From Rikenellaceae bacterium (GTDB lineage Bacteria > Bacteroidota > Bacteroidia > Bacteroidales > Rikenellaceae): DNA of 60,318 bases. The translations under genes were made by a program, and so were the position numbers. Numbering within the stretch: position 1 is the stretch's first letter; every line of letters starts with the position of its first letter. Positions 17,539-25,492 of this stretch are shown here, in pieces. Below the pieces are notes generated by a model that saw only the letters and a list, made by a program, of their open reading frames with translations, had not been told where the DNA came from and ran no database searches. The stretch spans positions 1 through 60,318 of the forward strand of contig SUZF01000013.1 of the NCBI GenBank assembly GCA_015060065.1, read 5' to 3'.

Positions 17539-18906
17539 TTACAAATCGGTTTTCAATATCCTTAACGAGTTTGGAAACAGATTGTTGCATCTGTTGCCTA
17601 TGCGTTTGGCAAATCCGAGAGCGCACCCTTCGCATTCGACCAGATTCATACCCTCTGCAAATCGCTCTGCCGGAACTTCCTGCTTGCGCATATATTGCAG
17701 AGCCTCCTCCTTTATCAGAGAGGTGCAGGCAACCGCATCTCTGCGAAGCCCTGCAAAGAATGCCAATGCCGCATCGGGCTTCAACACCCCCTGAAACAGA
17801 CGACCCATAGCCACTCCGGAGTAGATTCCCGCGAGCGACTCTGCAAGGTGTTTAACATCTTCATATCGCGCAGCGTAGTATCCGTAGCAGGTATCTGCGA
17901 CCTCTGCAAAGCGCATCTTCTCCGGTTGTGCAACCCAGCGCGACAACTCCTGACGAGATTTGCCGCCCACGTCGTTCATAATCTTGCGACGAGGCTTGGG
18001 TGTTATGGCACGATTCCCGATAGAGGCTTTGCGTGCTACGGCAGCGAAGAATCCTTCGCTTTTGGTGCGGTGAGGGTAGAATCGGAAGGTCTGCCACACT
18101 CCCTCTTTGCCACAAACTATGCCCCACTCTTCGGGACACTCTATCCTCTCCGCCTCTTCGATATCGGCGCCTACGCGCTCCGAGAATGCTCGTAGCGCAC
18201 CTTCGTTTTCGTCTGCATTGAAAGTGCAGGTGCTGTAAATCATCACACCTCCGTCGGCAAGGCACTTCCACGCCTCATCAAGAATCTCTGCCTGACGTGC
18301 TGCACACATCCTGACATTCGACTCGCTCCACTCCGCGCGAGCCTGCTCATCCTTGCGGAACATGCCCTCACCCGAACAGGGGGCATCAACCGCAACAACG
18401 TCAAACCAACTCTCGAAGGCGGCAATATGGCGTGGCTCGTTATTGGTTACAACGACATTTCCCAAACCCCACTTGCGCACATTGTCTGCCAGCACCGCAG
18501 CGCGGTTGCGTACAATCTCGTTTGCAACGACCAATCCCTCTGCTCCGACCAGCGTCGAGTATAGGGTGGTCTTTCCGCCCGGTGCTGCACACATATCGAG
18601 CAAGCGCACACCTTCGATATTCATCTCGTCGAGGATATGCCCCACAAATTGCGAACCAGCCTCCTGAACGTAGTACGTGCCGGCATTGAATCCGCAGTTG
18701 AGTGTGAACGAGGGGCGAACATCGAGATAACGGCCATACTTGTTCCACGGCACAGGGCAACCTTCGGGTTGCGCGAAGGGCTTGTGCGGATTCAGCCGTA
18801 TCGACGTAGGAACCTCTCCAAGCAGTGCGTTACATAACGCCTCGCCCTGCTCGGCTCCCATATCGCGACATACGCGCTCGACAAACTTTTCAGGAAGTGA
18901 CCTCAT
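17539..18906 (-). CDS. 16S rRNA m5C methyltransferase, RsmF/NOL1-NOP2-Sun type
   Basis: A 455-residue S-adenosylmethionine-dependent RNA cytosine-C5 methyltransferase. It has the SAM loop LLDMCAAPGGKTT, motif IV VDAPCSGEGMF with the catalytic-release Cys, and motif VI YSTCTFNADENEG with the nucleophilic Cys. The C-terminal third (about 320-455) is the extra RsmF domain with PUA-like character, ending near ILKTDL. The target base is inferred from family. It lies in the run trkA-kinase-this gene-merR-nif3. Confidence 0.92.
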   Translation of the reverse strand: MRSLPEKFVERVCRDMGAEQGEALCNALLGEVPTSIRLNPHKPFAQPEGCPVPWNKYGRYLDVRPSFTLNCGFNAGTYYVQEAGSQFVGHILDEMNIEGVRLLDMCAAPGGKTTLYSTLVGAEGLVVANEIVRNRAAVLADNVRKWGLGNVVVTNNEPRHIAAFESWFDVVAVDAPCSGEGMFRKDEQARAEWSESNVRMCAARQAEILDEAWKCLADGGVMIYSTCTFNADENEGALRAFSERVGADIEEAERIECPEEWGIVCGKEGVWQTFRFYPHRTKSEGFFAAVARKASIGNRAITPKPRRKIMNDVGGKSRQELSRWVAQPEKMRFAEVADTCYGYYAARYEDVKHLAESLAGIYSGVAMGRLFQGVLKPDAALAFFAGLRRDAVACTSLIKEEALQYMRKQEVPAERFAEGMNLVECEGCALGFAKRIGNRCNNLFPNSLRILKTDL

Positions 18907-18962
18907 CGGAAAGGGTGTGGTTGCCTTGTCGAAAAATTTCTAATCAACAGCCTGAATATGCT

Positions 18963-19574
18963 CTACAACGAGGCTCTTACCTGCTCCAACTCGGCACAGA
19001 TGCGCTCGAATACGGTGGGGTCTGCCACAAAGTCGTCGCTATCCTTGTCAATAACCAGCACACGACCCTCGTAGATATTCTCGATCCAATGGTTGTACTT
19101 CTCGTTCAGGCGCGAGAGATACGACTCGTCGATATTCTGCTCATAATCGCGACCGCGACGTTGAATCTGTGCAATCAGCGTGGGAACGCTCGCTTTGAGG
19201 TATATCAGCAGGTCGGGCTTCGGTATCATATTCGACGATACGTTAAAGACCTTCATGTAGGTCTGGAAGTCACGACCCGACATCAAACCCATTTGATGAA
19301 GGTTGCCTGCGAAGATGTGAGCATCTTCGTAGATCGTGCGGTCCTGAAAGATGTTCTCTGCGCCATCGGCCAACATGTCGAGGGTCTGCTGAACTCGCGC
19401 TCCGAGGAAGTAGATTTGGAGTTGGAATGCCCAACGATTCATATCCTCGTAGAAGTCACCGATATACGGATTGTCCGTATCCTCGTAGTAAGCCTTGGCT
19501 CCGTAGTGTTTGGTAAGCATCTCGGTCAGGGTTGTCTTTCCACTGCCGATGTTACCTGCGATTGCTATGTACAT
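18963..19574 (-). CDS. deoxynucleoside kinase
   Basis: A 203-residue P-loop kinase of the dCK/dGK family, phosphorylating deoxynucleosides in salvage. It has the P-loop AGNIGSGKTT, the QDRTIYEDAHIFA block containing the DRx motif, and the lid region RRGRDYEQNIDESYL. The base specificity (dA/dG or dC) cannot be told here. It lies 37 bp after trkA and 56 bp before the rRNA methyltransferase. Confidence 0.92.
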   Translation of the reverse strand: MYIAIAGNIGSGKTTLTEMLTKHYGAKAYYEDTDNPYIGDFYEDMNRWAFQLQIYFLGARVQQTLDMLADGAENIFQDRTIYEDAHIFAGNLHQMGLMSGRDFQTYMKVFNVSSNMIPKPDLLIYLKASVPTLIAQIQRRGRDYEQNIDESYLSRLNEKYNHWIENIYEGRVLVIDKDSDDFVADPTVFERICAELEQVRASL

Positions 19575-19611
19575 TTTGTTCGGGTTTTTATATGTTTTTA
19601 ACTAATTGATA

Positions 19612-20952
19612 CTAATTGAAATATGAACCTATCTTGTCGATTGCCGACGGCATCGCAAACACCACAACGCGGTCGTAGGCGTTTATCTCGGTGTTGCCCA
19701 CCGCAATAAATACTTTGTCGCCACGGACAATGCCTCCGATGATGACATCCTTCGGAAGGTCCATATCCTTGATACGGCTCTTTGTGGCGGGCGAATTGGG
19801 CTTCACGATAAACTCCAAGACCTCGGCGTTGCTGCCTGTGAGGCACTTTATCGCCTGTACGTCGGTGGACATCGTAAAACGGAAGATGTTCGAGGCGGTA
19901 ACCAACTTCTTGTTGATAATGGTGTCGATACCGATACTCTCGGCAAGATTGATATAGTTGAGGTTTTCGACCTCGGCAATAACCTTCTTGACACCCATTC
20001 GCTTTGCCAACATAGCCGTCAGGATGTTGGTCTCGCTACGACCCGTGACCGCAACGAAGGCATCCATGTTGGATAGCCCCTCCTCCATCATCGCCTCGGT
20101 ATTGCGACCATCCTCGTTTATGATGAGTGTCTTATCTAACAACTCCGCCAGGCGATACGCCTTCTCGGCATTGTAGTCGATAAGTTTGATGTTTACCTCA
20201 TCCTGTAACTCCGAGGCGATACGCACACCGATACGCGAGCCTCCGAGAATCATCATATTCTGCACACGGACATTCGTCTGCCCCGATAGAGTCATAACGC
20301 TGTGCAGCGACTCCTGGCTTGTGATGACATAGACAAGATCATCCTCCATAAATCCGTCTGCACCGGTCGGGATGATGGTCTGACCTCCGCGCGATATTGC
20401 CACAGTGCGGAAACTCAATACCGAGTCTGCCTCCGTAAGACTTGCCAGCGTGCGACCCACCAGCGGAGAGGTCGCCTCCAAGCGGAATACGACCAACGAG
20501 AGTTTGCCATTCGAGAAATCGACATACTCGGTCGTTGCGGTGTGTCCGAGCAGATTGATAACCTCGCCGGCTGCCACCTTTTCGGGATAGAAGAGGTAGT
20601 CGATGCCCATGTTGATAAACATCTCCTTGTTGTTGGGTTCGAGGTACTCGTTGTTGTCGATGCGGGCTATGGACTTCTTGGCTCCGAGTTGCTTCGCCAT
20701 AATTGCCGAGAGTACATTGTCGTTCTCGATGTGATCTACTGCGATAAAGAGGTCGCACTTGCGTACTGCGGCCTTGCGCAATACCGCAAAGGTCGTGGCA
20801 TCGCCCTCGACCGTGATGACGTCGGCAAGGCTGCTCACATCAGCAAGCAGTTTCGCCTCTTTGTCGATGACGGTTATATCGTGACCATTACCACTGAGCA
20901 TTTTTGCCAAGTGGCTACCCATTTCACCGGCTCCCGATAGTACAATTTTCAT
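19612..20952 (-). CDS. trkA: Trk system potassium uptake protein TrkA
   Basis: A 446-residue peripheral membrane regulatory subunit of the Trk K+ transporter. There are two Rossmann (TrkA_N) domains, beginning MKIVLSGAGEMGSHLAKML and MMILGGSRIGVRIA, each followed by a TrkA_C domain. The NAD-binding glycine pattern GxGxxG is intact in the first and GGSRIG in the second. The membrane partner TrkH/KtrB is not next to it, although it usually is in Bacteroidales. First gene of the six-gene minus-strand run, started from the palindromic promoter at 21034-21084. Confidence 0.94.
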   Translation of the reverse strand: MKIVLSGAGEMGSHLAKMLSGNGHDITVIDKEAKLLADVSSLADVITVEGDATTFAVLRKAAVRKCDLFIAVDHIENDNVLSAIMAKQLGAKKSIARIDNNEYLEPNNKEMFINMGIDYLFYPEKVAAGEVINLLGHTATTEYVDFSNGKLSLVVFRLEATSPLVGRTLASLTEADSVLSFRTVAISRGGQTIIPTGADGFMEDDLVYVITSQESLHSVMTLSGQTNVRVQNMMILGGSRIGVRIASELQDEVNIKLIDYNAEKAYRLAELLDKTLIINEDGRNTEAMMEEGLSNMDAFVAVTGRSETNILTAMLAKRMGVKKVIAEVENLNYINLAESIGIDTIINKKLVTASNIFRFTMSTDVQAIKCLTGSNAEVLEFIVKPNSPATKSRIKDMDLPKDVIIGGIVRGDKVFIAVGNTEINAYDRVVVFAMPSAIDKIGSYFN

Positions 20953-21033
20953 AAACTAATCCTCCACAATAATCTCTGCCCGAAGCCCGTTTGCGGACTA
21001 TGCGCACTTTTAGATAGCGCAGTCAAGGCAATA

Positions 21034-21084
21034 TTTTTGCAAAATAATTCACAAATGTATACATTTGTAGTCGGAAAAACAAAA
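21034..21084. promoter_or_regulatory. symmetric bidirectional promoter between trkA and the Cys-rich gene
   Basis: The 18-bp perfect palindrome ACAAATGTATACATTTGT (21051-21068) contains TACATTTG, a TAnnTTTG match, on both strands. For the plus strand a TTTTTG at 21034-21039 lies exactly 20 bp upstream of its -7 element (21060-21067). For the minus strand TTTTG (21080-21084 complement) also lies exactly 20 bp upstream of its -7 element (21052-21059). The two promoters therefore overlap at their -7 elements and face away from each other. Confidence 0.75.
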
Positions 21085-21107
21085 GTTAAACTCAAAATTT
21101 GACAATT

Positions 21108-21377
21108 ATGCCCTCTTGGTTGGTTGTAATACTTGTGGCGATAGCCGCTGTTGGTCTTTTTGTTCTCGGTTTGTCGATAACAATTATTGTGAAAGGACAC
21201 TTTATCGACAGCGAAATTTCGACCAATAAAAATATGCAGAAACTCGGTATTAAGTGTGCCGTGCAGGAGACCCGCGAGGATATGGGTCTGGCAGATTGTG
21301 ATGACGATGCTGCGGGTTGCAGTGGTAACTGCTCGGCTTGCGATATCGAACACTCCGCGGACAAAAACAAAAAATAA
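21108..21377 (+). CDS. small Cys-rich single-pass membrane protein
   Basis: An 89-residue protein of unknown function. Residues about 3-28 form one membrane helix (WLVVILVAIAAVGLFVLG), followed by a soluble part with ISTNKNMQKLGIKCAV and a Cys-rich tail holding CSGNCSAC, which could bind a metal or be redox-active. I start at the ATG at 21108; a TTG three codons earlier is possible. The layout resembles short Bacteroidales membrane proteins ending in Cys clusters, but I cannot name a family. It is the first gene downstream of the plus-strand half of the palindromic promoter. Confidence 0.75.
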   Translation: MPSWLVVILVAIAAVGLFVLGLSITIIVKGHFIDSEISTNKNMQKLGIKCAVQETREDMGLADCDDDAAGCSGNCSACDIEHSADKNKK

Positions 21378-21389
21378 AACTATACTAAA

Positions 21390-22541
21390 ATGAAGAGACT
21401 TATTGTATTGGTACTCACACTGTTTGTGGGTGGGGCATCGCTCATGGCGCAGACACCCTCTCCCAAAGATTTGCCACGCTCGATTTATACGGGACTGTGG
21501 CGTGCCGGACACGTTCAGGGAATTGCACTCGATACCGAGCGTAAGCATATCTACTACTCATTTACCACGATGCTCGTAAAGACCGATTTGTCGGGTCGTG
21601 TCATCGGTACTGTTACGGGTCTGCTCGGACACCTCGGCTGTATCGACTTTAATGACGAGGATGGTCGCCTGTATGGCTCGCTCGAATATAAGAACGATGC
21701 TATCGGCAAAGGTATTATGCGTCAGGAGAAGTCCGACAAAACCTTGCAGGATGGCTTCTACGTCGCAATATTCGATGTCGAGAAGATTACTCGCGAGGGT
21801 ATGAGTGCCGAGAAAGACGGCATCATGACATCGGTCTTTCTGCCGACAGTCTTGGCGGACTACAAAGCCTCGGTGCCGACCGAAAAGGGAAGCAAAACGC
21901 CTCATCGCTTCGGATGCAGCGGCTTTGACGGATTGACCTTTGGACCCGCTTTCGGCAAGAGTGACGGCCGCAAGTACCTGACCATCGCCTACGGAATCTA
22001 TCGCGACAAGGAGCGCTCGGATAATGACTATCAGGTGCTGTTGCAATACGACACGCGCGGCTGGGCAAAGTATGAGGCTCCGCTCTCGCAGGATAATATG
22101 CACCGCAACGGACCCTCGAAGCCTGCGGGATACTACTTTGCCTACACGGGCAATACCTCGTATGGAGTGCAGAATTTGGAGTATGATGCCGAGTCGAATC
22201 TCTGGTTTATGGCGGTCTATAAGGGCAAGAAGGAGCATTTTGCCAACTTTTCGACCTTTGTGGTCGATGGCTCGAAGGCTCCGCGCAAGGAGTGGTTGCA
22301 GGGTGTGGAGTACCTCAAAAAGGGCAGAGTCCTCACGCTGCTTGACCGAGGCGAGCGCGACCCGCGAAATCCCGAAATACGTGGTTGGCATGACAATATC
22401 GGAGCAAAAGGATTGTGCGCTCTCGGCGACGGCTACTTCTATGCCGCTTATGGCAAGAAGAGCAAGCAGGGACAGGATTGCGATGCTCGACTCTACCGCT
22501 TTGTCGGAGGCGACAAGCAGTGCTTCGAGAGGGTAGAGTAG
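21390..22541 (+). CDS. secreted protein of unknown function, propeller-like
   Basis: A 383-residue exported protein with signal peptide MKRLIVLVLTLFVGGASLMA cut before Q. Repeated short blocks such as HVQGIALDTERKHIYYSF and LGCIDFNDEDGRLYGSL suggest a beta-propeller of the kind that reports ligand or lectin binding. No catalytic motif is recognisable. It starts 12 bp after the Cys-rich gene, so the two are surely co-transcribed. The gap to the next gene, the channel-RyR protein, is 51 bp with no promoter or terminator that I can see, so all may form one transcript. Confidence 0.75.
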   Translation: MKRLIVLVLTLFVGGASLMAQTPSPKDLPRSIYTGLWRAGHVQGIALDTERKHIYYSFTTMLVKTDLSGRVIGTVTGLLGHLGCIDFNDEDGRLYGSLEYKNDAIGKGIMRQEKSDKTLQDGFYVAIFDVEKITREGMSAEKDGIMTSVFLPTVLADYKASVPTEKGSKTPHRFGCSGFDGLTFGPAFGKSDGRKYLTIAYGIYRDKERSDNDYQVLLQYDTRGWAKYEAPLSQDNMHRNGPSKPAGYYFAYTGNTSYGVQNLEYDAESNLWFMAVYKGKKEHFANFSTFVVDGSKAPRKEWLQGVEYLKKGRVLTLLDRGERDPRNPEIRGWHDNIGAKGLCALGDGYFYAAYGKKSKQGQDCDARLYRFVGGDKQCFERVE

Positions 22542-22592
22542 AAATCTCTGCCGGAGGCGACCCAAACACTGAACGATAAATCGAAGAGAACT

Positions 22593-25076
22593 ATGCGTAA
22601 ATTTGTGAATAGACTTTTAGCTGGTGCAGACGCGCTGATAATCCTTTGTGGCGTTGCTGCCATGGTGTTATTTTTTGTGGCTCCGCAGTACGAGAGCCGA
22701 CTAGTTATAGGGATTATTGGTGCTGTCGGGATTCTCTACCTGATGTATGCGGGATTTCTGTGGTTCTGCAACCGCGTGATGTTCGATTGGCACATGATTA
22801 ACGGACACTTCCTGCGCAAGGTTGTGTGCCTTGTTCTGCTTCTGCCGTTTGTCGCTACGAGCGTGGTGCAGTGGTCGGGCGTTGCTGATAAAATGACAAG
22901 CGAAATTGTCTATGATGAGTCGCTCTATGGGGGCGAGAGTGCCGGTGCCGACGAGAGCGTTACTGTGGCTAAACCTGTCGCAGAGAAGCCCTCGTTGCTT
23001 TGGACAATATACTACCACTATATGGATCCCGGGAATCAGGATATGGCACTGACACCGACAGCCCGCGTGCTGGTTGCTCTGATTGCCATTCTGGGGATTT
23101 TTCTGCTCAATGGATTGCTTGTGTCGTCAATTATCGGATGGATTGACCGTCGCAAAGAGCGTTGGTTGCGAGGTGAGATAGACTATGTGTCGTTCCTGCG
23201 TCGCAAACGACACTACGTTGTTATCGGAGGTTGCGACTTGGTGGCAGGGGTGGTGCGCCAAATATTCGAGCGCGAGGCGAAGGGAGAGATCCCCTATGTA
23301 GTTATTCAGACGTCTGGCGATGTCGATGCCCTTCGTCGAAAACTATGCTCGACATTCAGCGTTGAGGCGCAGAAACATCTGATTTTTAGATATGGCGACC
23401 GCACCTCGTTGCAGGATGTGCGGGAGTTGGCTTTCGAGTCGGTGCCGGAGGTGTTTGTTCTTGGCGAGTCGAGCCGTGCCGATGATGTGGAGTCCAACCA
23501 CGACACACTCAATATGGAGTGCTTGAAACATATTGTAGCCATCTGCAACCCTGGTACCTTCAAGCGCAAAGCGTCAGTGTCGGGAAAGTTGAAATGCCAT
23601 ATAATGTTTGAGTACCAGACAGCCTATGCCGCATTGAAGATTGCCGATGTCTATGCCGACACGATAAAGTTCTACCCCTTTAACTTCTATGAGTTGTGGG
23701 CACAACGTGTGCTTGTCGGTAGAGAGGAGTGTGTCGATAGCGTAAATGCCGGCAAGGATTATGCGGAGAACAGCGCAATGAGCAACGTAGAGTTGCTGGA
23801 AAAGAGTTCTTGTCGCTATGAGCCTCTCGATGGATTTGACGGAATTGGCGAGAACAGTGAGAAGGTAGCACATCTGATAATTGTTGGAATGTCGCGGATG
23901 GGCGTTGCCCTCGGTATTGAGGCGGCACACCTGTCGCACTATCCCAATTTTGTAACAAAGGGCATACGCACGCGCGTAACATTTATTGATGCAAATGCCG
24001 AGCAGGAGATGGCGTTCTTCAAGGGTCGTTTTAAGTGGATGTTCGAGTTGTCGCACTGGCGATATACCAAGAGCCACGAAAAGTCGTCGTTGCATCCCTG
24101 CACACCGACAAGCGAGCCGTCACCACTCTATGTATCATCATCGGATACTTCGTGGCATACGCCCGATATCGAGAAGTACGGCTATCTTGGCGGAGATTTC
24201 CTCGATGTTGAGTGGGAGTTTATCGATGGTACAATCGAGTCGGCATCGGTGCGTGATTACTTGGTAAAGGCCGTAGAGGCGGATCATGGCCAGACGACTA
24301 TCGCAGTCTGCCTACCCGAACCGAATCGTGCGGTAGCAGCATCTTTGTATCTCCCATCCGAGGTCTTTGATAAGGCTCGTCAGGTGCTTGTTTATCAACG
24401 CCATAACGATAGTATGGTGCGCGAAATATCGCGTAATAATCCTCTCTATAAAAAATTGAAACCCTTCGGCTTGGCACAGGATGCCTATGACTACGAGCTG
24501 ATCGCTGACGGAGATAAGATAGGTGCAATGGTAGGTGCTGAATATGGTTCTTATGAGGATAAGTTCAAGAGGTTGTTGCAATCGGAAGGTATCACACAGG
24601 GGGAGAAGGAACAGGCTCAAAACGGCAAAACCAAGTCGGCAAAACTGTGGTCGAATCGTTACAGCAGTTATATGATGTGGTCGAAATTCCGCAGTGTGGG
24701 ATTTAATCCGAAGCCGGAAACCGGCAAGCCTGCGCCTCAATTTACCCCCGAAGAGGTGGCGATATTGGCAAAGGTAGAGCATAATCGCTGGAATATGGAG
24801 CAGTTGTTGCTTGGATATCGACCATTGACACCGCAGGAGCAAGCCGAGTGCAAAAGTTGTAAAACGGAAGATGGATACTTTCCGCAGAATTTCTACGCCC
24901 AGAATGAGCAGAAGGAGTTGTTGAAGGGTAGACTTGCGCATCTCGATATATGCTCGGTTGAGGTGTTGAATGCTGTTGAACTATTCAGTAATAGCGAACT
25001 CGACGAAGCCCTTGTGGCAGTTCTGCCGGCAGCATATAGGATATGTAATGGTATGGCTCTGCCCGAAGAAAAATAG
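22593..25076 (+). CDS. CASTOR/POLLUX-like membrane channel protein with C-terminal RyR domain
   Basis: An 827-residue inner-membrane protein. Hydrophobic segments lie at about 8-30, 36-58, 76-94 and 155-184. The loop before the last helix reads YMDPGNQDM, which sits where plant CASTOR/POLLUX/DMI1 channels have their filter sequence ADSGNHAD. Residues about 206-375 (HYVVIGGCDLVAGVVRQIF) and about 425-605 (HLIIVGMSRMGVALGIEAA) are two Rossmann-type RCK/TrkA_N-like domains. Residues about 715-785 contain the RyR motif, VEHNRWNMEQLLLGYRP. I infer a gated cation channel. The RyR domain probably senses a ligand or binds a partner. The next gene, 27 bp downstream, is a separate RyR protein. Family similarity is by eye; the ion and ligand are unknown. 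Confidence 0.8.
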   Translation: MRKFVNRLLAGADALIILCGVAAMVLFFVAPQYESRLVIGIIGAVGILYLMYAGFLWFCNRVMFDWHMINGHFLRKVVCLVLLLPFVATSVVQWSGVADKMTSEIVYDESLYGGESAGADESVTVAKPVAEKPSLLWTIYYHYMDPGNQDMALTPTARVLVALIAILGIFLLNGLLVSSIIGWIDRRKERWLRGEIDYVSFLRRKRHYVVIGGCDLVAGVVRQIFEREAKGEIPYVVIQTSGDVDALRRKLCSTFSVEAQKHLIFRYGDRTSLQDVRELAFESVPEVFVLGESSRADDVESNHDTLNMECLKHIVAICNPGTFKRKASVSGKLKCHIMFEYQTAYAALKIADVYADTIKFYPFNFYELWAQRVLVGREECVDSVNAGKDYAENSAMSNVELLEKSSCRYEPLDGFDGIGENSEKVAHLIIVGMSRMGVALGIEAAHLSHYPNFVTKGIRTRVTFIDANAEQEMAFFKGRFKWMFELSHWRYTKSHEKSSLHPCTPTSEPSPLYVSSSDTSWHTPDIEKYGYLGGDFLDVEWEFIDGTIESASVRDYLVKAVEADHGQTTIAVCLPEPNRAVAASLYLPSEVFDKARQVLVYQRHNDSMVREISRNNPLYKKLKPFGLAQDAYDYELIADGDKIGAMVGAEYGSYEDKFKRLLQSEGITQGEKEQAQNGKTKSAKLWSNRYSSYMMWSKFRSVGFNPKPETGKPAPQFTPEEVAILAKVEHNRWNMEQLLLGYRPLTPQEQAECKSCKTEDGYFPQNFYAQNEQKELLKGRLAHLDICSVEVLNAVELFSNSELDEALVAVLPAAYRICNGMALPEEK

Positions 25077-25103
25077 GACAAAATTGGTAAAATTAAAAAA
25101 AAT

Positions 25104-25400
25104 ATGAAAGCGAATTACACACCGCAACCTGTCGATACTTCGAATGTTGTTCTACCCACAGAACTTGACGAGTTGGTCGAGGTTATGGCGAAGAATGTGC
25201 ATGAGGTTTGGGCGCAGACCCGCATCAAGCAGGGTTGGCAGTACGGCTCGGAGCGCAACGACGAGCAGAAGATACACCCTTGCCTTGTTGAGTATGAGGC
25301 GCTGCCCGAATCCGAGCGCGAGTACGACCGCAATACGGCAATCGGCACCCTGAAACTGATTGTTAAACTCGGATTTGAAATCTCTCCGAAGAGAGGATAG
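25104..25400 (+). CDS. stand-alone RyR domain protein
   Basis: A 98-residue soluble protein that is almost entirely one RyR domain, the repeat found four times in animal ryanodine receptors. The diagnostic blocks are PQPVDTSNVVLP, NVHEVWAQTRIKQGWQYG and HPCLVEYEALPESEREYDR, all well conserved. Bacteroides has free-standing homologues, but their function is not established. It follows, by 27 bp, a membrane protein that carries its own diverged RyR domain, which suggests the two act together. A strong terminator (25417-25459) ends the unit. Confidence 0.93.
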   Translation: MKANYTPQPVDTSNVVLPTELDELVEVMAKNVHEVWAQTRIKQGWQYGSERNDEQKIHPCLVEYEALPESEREYDRNTAIGTLKLIVKLGFEISPKRG

Positions 25401-25416
25401 GGTATTCAATTTCTGC

Positions 25417-25459
25417 AAAAATGGGGTTGCTTAACTTTGAGTTAGGCAACCCCATTTTT
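25417..25459. terminator. bidirectional terminator after the RyR gene
   Basis: AAAATGGGGTTGC pairs with GCAACCCCATTTT, with an inner TAAC/GTTA stem continuing the hairpin. T-rich runs flank it on both strands. It lies between the RyR gene and the convergent lipoprotein gene. Confidence 0.88.
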
Positions 25460-25492
25460 CGGGAAGGAGAAATCCCGGTAACCCACGTCGGG

